From Anthoceros angustus (taxonomy: Eukaryota; Streptophyta; Anthocerotopsida; Anthocerotales; Anthocerotaceae), in the NCBI GenBank assembly GCA_010909165.1, contig VJWM01000126.1:558001-622000 (forward strand): DNA of 64,000 bases, in the 5' to 3' direction. The notes beneath the pieces are model-generated. The model saw only the letters and a program-made list of their open reading frames with translations, searched no databases and was not told the origin of the DNA. Position 1 is the stretch's first letter; every line of letters starts with the position of its first letter. Of this stretch, positions 56,567 to 64,000 are shown in pieces. The position numbers were made by a program, and so were the translations under genes.

Positions 56567-56790
56567 GGGCTTCTTCGCCTTCTTCGCCTCCTCTCCTTGG
56601 CCTTGGACTTGGGCTTCTTCGCCTCCTCTCCTTGGCCTTGGACTTGGGCTTCTTCGCCTCCTCTCCTTGGCCTTGGACTTGGGCTTCTTCGCCTCCTCTC
56701 CTTGGCCTTGGACTTGGGCTTCTTCGCCTCCTCTCCTTGGCCTTGGACTTGGGCTTCTTCGCCTCCTCTCCTTGGCCTTGGGCTTGGTCC
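56567..56790. repeat. 35-bp tandem array in the LTR
   Basis: GGGCTTCTTCGCC recurs at 56611, 56646, 56681, 56716 and 56751, a period of exactly 35. Since 35 is not a multiple of three, every frame reads a 35-residue periodic peptide without stops. The decayed homologous array is at 58030-58225. Confidence 0.9.
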
Positions 56791-56882
56791 CCTCTCTAGG
56801 CCTCAAGCCTTGGGCACACTTTAGAGAGTCCCTTGCCTACTTGCTTAAAGAGCTAGCGTCGCCTCGCGTAGCCTCGCCTAGC

Positions 56883-56934
56883 ACGGCCTAGCATCGCCTA
56901 GCATCGCCTAGCATCGCCTAGCATCGCCTAGCAT
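56883..56934. repeat. 10-bp tandem array (TCGCCTAGCA)n
   Basis: There are about five copies here and about seven in the second LTR copy (58310-58382), so copy number changed after the LTR duplication. Confidence 0.9.
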
Positions 56935-57505
56935 CACTGGCTAAGCTAGTGCTGGTGGCACACAGGATCATAGCTTGTAACAGGAGGGAGTAGCTGCGTG
57001 GCACAAACACACTCTCCCACGAGAACAACACGCAAATTCCTCACACATCGCTCTCGGGGTCATAGCTTTGGCCTCCTCACAACCTCTTGCATTGCATAGA
57101 GGACAAGCTATGATCGAGCTCCTCAATGGAAGGGTCTATATATACTAGACCTGGCATCGGCATATTCCTAAGATATCCTATTGGCATCGTATGCGGAAAT
57201 ATCCTAAGAATACACTATAATATGCAAGGAATATGCCAAAGCATATTACTTGAGCTTATCCACTTAGCTATTGTATCCTAAGAATACACTATAATATGCA
57301 AGGAATATGCCAAAGCATATTACTTGAGCTTATCCACTTAGCTATTGCTAACCATGTTTAATTAACACTAATCAATGCTTAATTAACATAAGCACATTAG
57401 ATTAATTAACACTAATTACTTACTTAAAGATAAGTAATTAGATTAACTAATGCTAATCAAACACTAAACCCAAGTGCGGAGATTAGTATCACACGGCATG
57501 ACAGG

Positions 57506-57916
57506 TCCTTTTGGATGATCTGTTTTAACCCTATTTTGTGGCTCTTATTGGCAGGTGAAGGACTTTGGAGCCATGGATGTTGATAAAGTGGTTGAAAGCA
57601 ATGCTCAGGATCTGCAGATCGATAATAGTAGACCATCCACAGGGTCTTTCATTCAAATTCAATATGTTGACAAGGTTAAGTGTTTGCCTGATTGTTCTCC
57701 GTCCTTCCTATTCCATTTGGAGTTGGTCTGATTTTGTGCTTGCTGGCAGATTTCAAACCCATCCACTAAAGATGCAATTCCAGCCACCAGTTTGAGCAGC
57801 CTTACAGTTCCACATTTCAACATTGATGAAGCTCATTCACTGTGTAGGTCTGTTGGCCCCTCGGTTGGAGGCTATTGTGCCAAGTGATTGCGACGAGACA
57901 TCGAAGTGCAGCAGGA
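57506..57916 (+). pseudogene. Coiled-coil-gene exons, cut by the second LTR copy
   Basis: Exon 57555-57672 (VKDFGAMDVDKVVESNAQDL) has a TTGGCAG acceptor and a GTTAAG donor. The next exon starts after GCAG at about 57750 and stops mid-exon at GTGCAGCAGGAC, where LTR sequence TGATGACATACC begins. The uninterrupted exon is readable at 59300-59320. Confidence 0.6.
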
Positions 57917-58911
57917 CTGATGACATACCCATGTCTATTTCCCTTATCCCTTGGAATCAGGGCCCAAGAGTAAAATACTCTTGTTTCTCCTTGGTTGGTT
58001 GGCCTTAAAGGCCCCCTGTGGAGCCTCATTCCTCTCCTTGGCCTTGGGCTTCGCCTCCTCCTCTCCTTGGCCTTGGGCTTCTTCTCCTTGGCCTTGGGCT
58101 TCTTCTCCTTGGCCTTGGACTTGGGCTTCTTCGCCTCCTCCTTGGCCTTGGACTTGGGCTTCGCCTCCTCCTGGCCTTGGGCTTGAGCTTCTTCTCCTCC
58201 TCTCCTTGGCCTTGGGCTTGGTCCCTCTCTGGGCCTCAAGCCTTGGGCACACTTAGAGTCCCTTGCTTGCTTAAAGAACTAGCGTTGCCTCGCGTAGCCT
58301 CGCCTAGCACGGCCTAGCATCGCCTAGCATCGCCTAGCATCGCCTAGCATCGCCTAGCATCGCCTAGCATCGCCTAGCATCAGCCTATCTGGTGTCCGCG
58401 ATCATAGCTTGTAACAACGGAGGGAGCTTGCGTCGTGCACACACTCTCCCCGAACAACACGATTCCTCACACATCGCTCTCGAGTCATAGCTTTGGCCTC
58501 CTCACAACGCTCTTGCATTGCATGCTCTGAGGCTATGATCAGCTTGTCCTCAATGGAAGGGTCTATATATAGACTGGCATCGGCATATTCCTAAGATATC
58601 CTATTGGCATCGTATGCCGGAAATATCCTAAGAATACACTATAATATGCAAGGAATATGCCAAGCATACTTGAGCTTATCCACTTAGCTATTGTATCCTA
58701 AGAATACACTATAATATGCAAGGAATATGCCAAAGCATATTACTTGAGCTTATCCACTTAGCTATTGCTAACCATGTTTAATTAACACTAATCAATGCTT
58801 AATTAACATAAGCATTAGATTAATTAACACTAATTACTTACTTAAAGATAAGTAATTAGATTAACTAATGCTAATCAAACACTAAACCCAAGTGGAGATT
58901 AGTATCACCAC
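57917..58911 (-). repeat. LTR of gypsy element 2, copy 2
   Basis: This is a tandem copy of 56432-57505 (TATA at about 58562-58575; 10-bp array 58310-58382). Host exon bases GGTCCTTTTGGATGATCTG follow both copies, so LTR plus flank were duplicated as one block of about 1.4-1.5 kb. Confidence 0.75.
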
Positions 58912-59950
58912 GGCGGGTCCTTTTGGATGATCTGTTTTAACCCTATTTTGTGGCTCTTATTGGCGGGTGAAGGACTTTGGAGCCATGGATGTTGATAAAG
59001 TGGTTGAAAGCAATGCTGGGATCTGCGGATCGATAATAGTAGACCATCCATGGTCTTTCATTCAAATTCAATATGTTGACAAGGTTAGGTGTTTTGATTG
59101 TTCTCTCCTTCCTATTCCATTTGGAGTTGGTCTGATTTTGTGCTTGCTGGCAGATTTCAAACCCATCCACTAAAGATGCAATTCCACCACGTTTGAGCAA
59201 TAGGTTCCACATTTCAACATTGATGAAGCTCTGATCCCTGTTGTAGATGCAGTGGCCCCTCAGTTGGAGGCTATTGTGCCAAGTGATTGCGACGAGACAT
59301 CAGAAGTGCAACAGGACAGAATTGTGGCTATATCGCCTTTATATCTAGATATCGTAGTGCAGCGTGGGACTGAGAATGGAAATTCAAGCAAGTTTGAGCG
59401 GCGTCTTGCTGAGATCTCCCGAGAACGGGAGTTGGAGTTTTATGGAGAAATAGGAAAGGGGTTTCAACGGCAAAAGATTTAGAGGTATTGATTGGTAGGT
59501 ACAAAGCTGTTGAACCGTGAGTGTCCAAGCAAGAGAAAGGTCCCGGAGGAGGAGGCGAAAAAATGTGGAAAGGAGACAAGAACACTTCAAACATCAAGAA
59601 AAACTCAAGCGACACGGAAAGAGCAATAGGACATGAAGGCTATGTGGAAAGGCAATAGAATCAAAAGATTGATAATGGGGCTCGAGGGGTCTCCACTTGC
59701 CCACGAAAAACCGTCGGGATCGATAAGTGATCTTATCTTCCCTTTATTACTTTCGGTGAAAACTAATGTTTGTGTTTGATTATGTTGTTACCTTACAGGA
59801 AGATGAAGAATTTCTTCGAAGCCCTCGGCTTCATCAACTTCCGGAACTATGATAATGTTGGACAAGTTGTGCGATCAAAACAAGTGGTCGTGAAAATTAT
59901 ATTTTCAATTTCTACAATTATACTGATCAATTTTCCAAAATAAGGTAAAT
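58912..59950 (+). pseudogene. Coiled-coil gene, rightmost copy
   Basis: The exons are VKDFGAMDVDKVVESNAG (58968-59086), PHFNIDEALIPVVDAVAPQL, SDCDETSEVQQDRIVAISPL and SKFERRLAEISRERELEFYG (59200-59480), then charged text, then the last exon after ACAG at about 59798 (EDEEFLRSPRLHQL, YDNVGQVV, SGRENYIFNFYN; donor after AAGGTAAAT at about 59944). It lies just 5' of the U2 gene with full promoter, which suggests this is the ancestral gene order. The function is not recognised. Confidence 0.5.
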
Positions 59951-60607
59951 ATCTTTGCTTAAGTATATGTGCCTCTATTACGAATCGTTCGATGTCCCTA
60001 GTTATATGCTTAATTTACATTGTTTATGTAGGTTTAGTATTCCAATAATGGGGTCAATCTATTATGGTATTTACTCTATATTTTTAATTTTATTTCATAC
60101 CATTCTAGATATATAGGTAACTTTGCAAAGAATAAATTTATTTGTCGGTTTCTTGTAAATCCTGGATCCGCATGAATATTACTTAATGGAATATGTTTTC
60201 TTGCCAAATTAGCGATTTTGGTCGGATTTCTAGTCAATGATCTTCTATTTAGATTTACCTAATATTCACCTGGTTACCCATTTTTCCAACTCTGCTGTCC
60301 TGATTTCAACATTGATGGTGAAATATTTTCACCTATCAGTGCATATTTTCTATTCTATTGTAATAAATTTGATCCTACTCAGCAAAATAATGATCTTCAA
60401 TTTACCTCCTCCACCCTGGAAGAAAATCGAGCGAGCACGTCGAGGCCCCATCCGAGGCCGCGACTTTACATACTGAAAGCAGAGTGTTTCCGCTCCACAA
60501 ACGGTTACGCTTTCCCGCACCTCACGCTCCTTCCTGCAATATTAAATCCTCACGATCCCATCCAACTTTCAACATCCGATTTGAGTTTAATTTGGGGTCC
60601 CCGAGGT

Positions 60608-60804
60608 GGGGTGCGCCAGGCAATGGAAGTAGTGCAAGCCCAAAGCGACGCTCGAGAAGCCGTGGAAGCAAGCTACCACATAAAGCTCCTCGCCCCGAAA
60701 GAAATTAGATCAATATCGTGTGGGTCGATGACCCACGTATCAGATATTAAACTGATAAGAACAGATACTACACTTGATCTTAGCCAAAAGGCCGAGAAAG
60801 GTAT
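60608..60804 (-). ncRNA. U2: U2 snRNA copy 5 (best copy)
   Basis: This 197-nt minus-strand gene has the canonical start ATACCTTTCTCGGCCTTTTG, the branch-site-recognition segment GTGTAGTATCTGTTC, ATATCTGATACGTGGGTC, CACACGATATTGATC (complete where copies 1 to 4 read TATGATAT or TAAT), TTTCTTTCGGGGCGAGG and terminus GCCTGGCGCACCCC. No deletions are visible and the promoter is complete. It forms the core of the U2 snRNP that binds the intron branch point. Of the five copies this is the one most likely to be functional. Confidence 0.93.
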
Positions 60805-60827
60805 GCCTTCCTTTCGCAGGTCAGGGT

Positions 60828-60874
60828 CTATATGGGCCAGAGGCGTTAGGGTGTGTTCCCTACCGATATGGGGT
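60828..60874 (-). promoter_or_regulatory. TATA and USE of U2 copy 5
   Basis: The TATA-like CTATAT (60828-60833) is about 25 bases upstream of the start, and ACCCCATATCG (minus strand, 60864-60874) at about -60 to -70. The spacing fits plant Pol II snRNA genes. Confidence 0.8.
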
Positions 60875-61050
60875 AATACCCTATATGGTTATCGTTTCGT
60901 TTGACACTAGGTGGTCTTGAGGTCCTCTCAACGCTTTGCTTCTATGTTTTTTTCATGGGTACCCAATAAGAAACCGTCTCCACTATCCTTCATCGCTAGT
61001 ATGTTGTGGGCATCTGCTACATTCTGTTGTTTTAGTCTCGTCTTCAAACT

Positions 61051-61540
61051 GTGGCCCTGAACGATGGCCACAGTGTGGCAACCGGACCCGTTGTTGTGAA
61101 CCCAACAAATGGGTGTGTCTACAGGGGTTCTACGAGGAGCTCCCGCTCAGCTCACTTTTGGGATTCAAGCCTCGGCAAACAACCAAGCCTCCAGGTGCAG
61201 CAGTGTAAGGAGCCCAGCAGTTCCACTTCCCAGAAAATTTGTGGGTTGGGACGGGGTTTCCAGCGATGGCCGTCTCCAGGAGCAGGAGCAGTTGTGGCAA
61301 CAATCTTTTCTGGATCCTACAATGTGGTGGGACAACAGACGAGATAAGTGGAGCTCCCGTGCGCCTGACTTCCGGCATAAGGGGTCCGGGGAGGTCCTGT
61401 GGTTAAACAGCATGTTCAAGCCAGCGTGGGTCGATGAGCAGCTCGTTTCCTTGGATATGCAGATGGGTCATGATGCCTCTCCTTCCAAGTCCAGCTCTCC
61501 GGATAAGGCTGAACCTTGCAGGCGTGCAGGATCGTAAGGG
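61051..61540 (+). pseudogene. OSB: OSB-type organellar ssDNA-binding protein, C-terminal exon
   Basis: The frame from 61109 encodes 142 residues. Residues 62-112 (61292-61444) carry the PDF motif of the organellar single-stranded-DNA-binding (OSB) family: LWQQSFLDPTMWWDNRRDK, RAPDFRHKGSGEVLWL, PAWVDEQL. In this family the motif binds ssDNA in mitochondria or plastids and follows an OB fold; no OB fold is visible upstream. The residues before the motif match, in inverted orientation, the fragments in units I and II. The frame ends with TGA/TAA-type stop at 61537, and the PPR frame begins 22 bases earlier in another frame. It is either the relic end of an OSB gene or the N-terminal part of a fusion separated by one base. 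Confidence 0.75.
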
Positions 61541-62049
61541 CAGGAACCGTGAACATGTTATGTAAGGAGGGGAAGCTTTCTGAGGCCGTTGGAGCCCTGG
61601 AATCTCTGGTGCAAACAGACTCTCCTGTTTCTCAGTCTCTGTTGCACACTGTGCTAAAACTTTGTATAGCTAAGAAGGATATGGTTATGGGCCGACGAGT
61701 TCATGACCTCACTGTCGAACTTGGTTACGAGTCGAATGCATACTTGGGGAACCATATCTTGCGCATGTATGCAGGTGGAGGTACGCTAGAGGAGGCCATG
61801 GATGTGCTCACCAAGGTGGGCAAACCAGATGCCTTCATGTGGTCTTCCATTATCTCTGCATACACTAAGCACGGGAAACCTATTGAGGCCGTAAAACTGT
61901 ACCATGAGATGCGTAGGTCAGGAGTGAAGGCGGATGCTCACGTCTTTGTAGCTGCCCTTCAAGCTTGTGCATTTGCTGCCGACTTGGAATCTGGCAGAAA
62001 AGTGCACTGTGATGTGTTGCACAGTGGCATTCCTCCTGACTTGTTTGTT

Positions 62050-62980
62050 GGCACCTGCCTGGTGGACATGTATGCAAAATGTGGTGAACTGAAAGATGCA
62101 CGCCAGGTTTTTGACAGCATGGCCACAAAGGATGTGGTGACATGGAATGCCCTGATTGCTGGGTATGCACAGCAAGGACTCGGCCAAGAGGCGCTTGTTG
62201 TGTATGGACAAATGGAGGAGGAGGGCCTTATTTTGGCTGACCATGTTACTTGCCTTCTGAAGGCCTGTGCAAGCACTGGTGCCTTACAGAAGGGCAGGCA
62301 GCTGCACTCACAGATTGTCGAAAGAGGACTGCTGGATGACGTAGTGTGGCAACTGCCTGGTGGACATGTATGCAAAATGTGGTGAACTGAAAGATGCACG
62401 CCAGGTTTTTGACAGCATGTTGGCATGAAGGGTATGCAAAATGTGGTGAACTGGAAGATGCACGCCAGGTTTTTGACAGCATGGCCACAAAGGATGTGGT
62501 GACATGGAACGCCCTGATATCTGGGTATGCACAGAAAGGACTCGGCCAGGAGGCGTTTGTTGTGTATGTACAAATGGAGGAGGAAGGCCTCATTTCGGCT
62601 GACCGTGTTACTTTTGCTTGCCTTCTGAATGCCTGTGCAAGCAGTGGTGCCTTAGAGAAGGGCAGGCAGCTGCACTCAGATTGTCGAAAGAGGACTGCTG
62701 GATAAGTGGTGGGCACCTGCCTGGTGGACATGTATGCAAAATGTGGTGAACTGGAAGATGCACGCCAGGTTTTTGACAGCTATGGCCAGAAATGATGTGG
62801 TGACATGGAATGCCCTGATATTTGGGTATGATACTTGTGATGATAGTCACAGAGCACTAGCTTGTTTTAAGGAGATGTTAGTTGCCGGTATTCAGCCTAA
62901 TGAGGTGACTTTTACTTGCCCTCTAGCAGCATGCAGTCATGAGGGACTGGTCCAGGAGGGTCTTCGATTCCATGGCTGAA
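62050..62980 (+). repeat. Near-identical PPR modules
   Basis: The block starting TATGCAAAATGTGGTGAACTG occurs at 62071, 62369, 62433 and 62733, each encoding YAKCGELxDARQVFDSM, mostly followed by ATKDVVTWNALI and, in two modules, GLGQEA...VY-x-QMEEEGLI. The about 300-bp modules are nearly identical in DNA, showing recent duplication inside the repeat tract; the 62369 copy is cut short after DSM (64 bases later the next begins). Confidence 0.85.
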
Positions 62981-63304
62981 CATCATGGCATCAAACCTAG
63001 TGTTGAACATTACATTTGCATGATTGACCTGCTTTGGCGTGCAGGCCATCTAGATGAGGCAGAGGACATGCTCTTATCATGTGAGAACCAAAGTAATCTT
63101 GTGGGGTTGACCACTTTGCTGGCTGCCTGCAAAAGTCATGGTGATGTAGAGAGGGCTACGCGGTGCTTTGAAAGCCTTGTAAAACTGGACCCTCAGCGGG
63201 CGTCCACATATACGCTCATGGCCCAAGCGTATGCAGATGCAGGTATGTGGACGGATGTAGAGACGATTGAAGCACAGAGAATGGTTGCAGGAGCGAACAA
63301 GTAA

Positions 63305-63703
63305 CCTGCAGTGGCAACCATCGAGGTGAAGGAGCAGGTTCATACATTTCTGGTGGGAGAAAGAAGAGAGGATATTGCGCCTACAGTAGAGATCACGAAT
63401 CCACGACTGAAGCAGGAAGGTGGCCACGTACCCCACACAAAGTTGGTGTTGAAGCCACTGGGTGAGAAGGAAAAGGAAGATGCGCTATGTGGGCAAGCTG
63501 AGAAGCTAGCTCTGGCGTTTGGTCTGTTGAACACTCCGAGTGGCACACCTCTGGTGGTGACGAAGAATCTACGCATATGCAGTGACTGCCACAGTTCCAC
63601 GGAGATCATGTCAAGGCTTGAACAGAGAGACATTGTTGTAAGGGATGGGTACCGTGTGCATCGATTTGCAAATGGTTGTTGCAGTTGTAAGGGTCGACCG
63701 TGA
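63305..63703 (+). pseudogene. DYW:KP deaminase domain with GRP terminus
   Basis: The segment starts PAVATIEVKEQVHTFLVGER, i.e. the KPAxA box in place of the PG box, with the TAA occupying the Lys codon. It continues with HVPHTKLVLKPLGEKEKEDA. The zinc/catalytic H-x-E reads CGQAEKLALAFG, with Gln (CAA, 63494-63496) where His is required. CSDCH (63578-63592) retains the two cysteines. The end reads IVVRDGYRVHRFANGCCSCK, then GRP and TGA instead of DYW. The domain class follows published descriptions of DYW:KP proteins in ferns, lycophytes and hornworts. The His loss should abolish deamination. Confidence 0.85.
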
Positions 63704-63969
63704 CAGTAACCTCTTGAAGAACTGATGGCCAGTGCCTCAAGTGTGTCGCCAGAGAATATTGCTCTCCCTTGAGGCTGAATCGGGTTGATTAACCCCGTCC
63801 CTGTTCAAACTGGGACAGGGACACGTGAAGAAATTGAGCTGATTGCAAGTGGGAATGGGCCTTTATCAAATGTGTTCTGATTTAAGGGAGAAGGATGCAC
63901 CTGCCATGGTGTAAAAGAATTAGTAAAAATTATTTTATTTATATTTTCTTTTATCCTTTGGCGTCAACC
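63704..63969. other. 3' flank of the PPR gene
   Basis: No gene is seen. A short inverted element CCGTCCCTGTTCAAACTGGGACAGGGAC lies near 63796-63822 (CCCTGT...ACAGGG), which could fold into a hairpin. The last 80 bases are T-rich. Confidence 0.5.
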
Positions 63970-64000
63970 GGGCATTTGGTCTAGTGGTATGATTCTCGCT
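63970..64000 (+). tRNA. tRNA-Pro, 5' part (cut by the window end)
   Basis: GGGCATTTGGTCTAGTGGTA then TGATTCTCGCT matches the acceptor 5' strand, D arm (A box TGGTCTAGTGG) and start of the anticodon stem of plant nuclear proline tRNA. The anticodon itself lies beyond the window, so the isoacceptor cannot be given. Confidence 0.85.

Larger units (their letters stand above)
53335..57505 (-). mobile_element. Ty3/gypsy element 2, truncated to gag-protease and 5' LTR
   Basis: The minus-strand order from the right is LTR (about 57505-56432), leader, gag (56180-54900) and a protease-like region (54900-53500). RT, RNase H, integrase and the 3' LTR are absent, and the left end joins unit exon sequence near 53335. 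The gag differs from that of element 1, so this is another family. Confidence 0.75.
56432..57505 (-). repeat. LTR of gypsy element 2, copy 1
   Basis: The LTR runs TGATGACATACC ... GGCATGACA. Minus-strand TATA TATATATAGACCC is at about 57129-57142. Downstream of it in the transcript sense are a 10-bp tandem array (56883-56934) and a 35-bp tandem array (56567-56790). A direct 74-bp repeat (57201 and 57275) lies upstream of the TATA. The LTR is repeated at 57917-58911 together with host exon sequence. Confidence 0.7.
61516..63703 (+). pseudogene. PPR-E-DYW:KP protein gene (organellar U-to-C editing factor class), broken
   Basis: PLS-type pentatricopeptide repeats run from about 61555 (MLCKEGKLSEAVGALESL; SVSQSLLHTVLKLCIAKKD-type P/L/S alternation) to about 62980. 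E/E+ repeats follow (GIKPSVEHYICMIDLL, AGHLDEAEDML, LDPQRASTYTLMAQAYADAG), and a DYW:KP domain ends at 63703. Such proteins bind organellar RNA and edit one site; the KP class is linked to U-to-C change. Frames shift near 62346, 62420, 62705 and 62960, and TAA at 63302-63304 cuts off the DYW domain. No targeting peptide is visible at the start. The breaks make it a pseudogene as written, although some may be sequence errors, since the coding text between them is very well kept. Confidence 0.85.

Noticed and set aside
56428-56891. Leu/Trp-rich or Lys/Arg-rich proteins of about 120 residues
   Set aside because: The 35-bp tandem array creates these in every frame; the segment is inside an LTR.
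61959-62731. Cys/His-rich minus-strand frames of 161-204 codons
   Set aside because: They are antisense to repeated PPR modules; the periodic HHILCGHAVKN text is a mirror of the PPR repeat.

Overview
This is a nuclear contig from a seed-free vascular plant, most likely a fern or a lycophyte. The evidence is a PPR editing-factor gene of the DYW:KP class (a KP-A-V-A box and a C terminus ending G-R-P, a class known from ferns, lycophytes and hornworts), U2 snRNA genes with a plant-type upstream sequence element plus TATA box, spliced expansin exons, and plant Ty3/gypsy, Ty1/copia and CACTA transposons. The species itself cannot be named from the sequence.

Most of the window is a nested, tandemly duplicated repeat domain. 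A composite unit of about 11.7 kb occurs in at least three related copies: copy A (about 1290-2344 continuing at 13764-18690 and 24874-31375), unit I (about 31375-43044) and unit II (about 43045-53335), with a partial fourth at 57506-60930. Each full unit carries, in order, a U2 snRNA gene without its USE, an expansin fragment, a second U2 gene with an intact promoter, an inverted fragment of an organellar single-stranded-DNA-binding (OSB) gene, a CACTA-type transposon terminus with TTGTAAA subterminal repeats, an AAGCTTGAATATTC minisatellite, a reverse transcriptase relic, and exons of an unidentified coiled-coil gene.

Copy A is broken by an 11.4-kb Ty3/gypsy element (2349-13759, minus strand, bounded by TCTA; units I and II carry the empty site), by a 3'-truncated Ty1/copia element (18690-24873, minus), and by a GC-rich insertion with two tandem-repeat arrays (25076-26886). 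A second, truncated Ty3/gypsy element with a repeat-rich LTR lies at 53335-57505.

The right end (about 60930-64000) looks like low-copy sequence: a U2 gene with full promoter, the PDF motif of an OSB protein, a PPR-E-DYW:KP gene starting one frame away from the OSB reading frame, and the first 31 bases of a proline tRNA gene. The PPR gene is broken by frame changes, an in-frame TAA in the KP box and loss of the catalytic histidine, so it reads as a decaying U-to-C editing factor unless some breaks are sequence errors.

Copies of the unit differ mostly by one- or two-base indels in homopolymers and by loss or change of the A in CAG. That pattern suggests residual long-read errors at CHG-methylated sites, so many frame breaks in the repeats should be treated as provisional.
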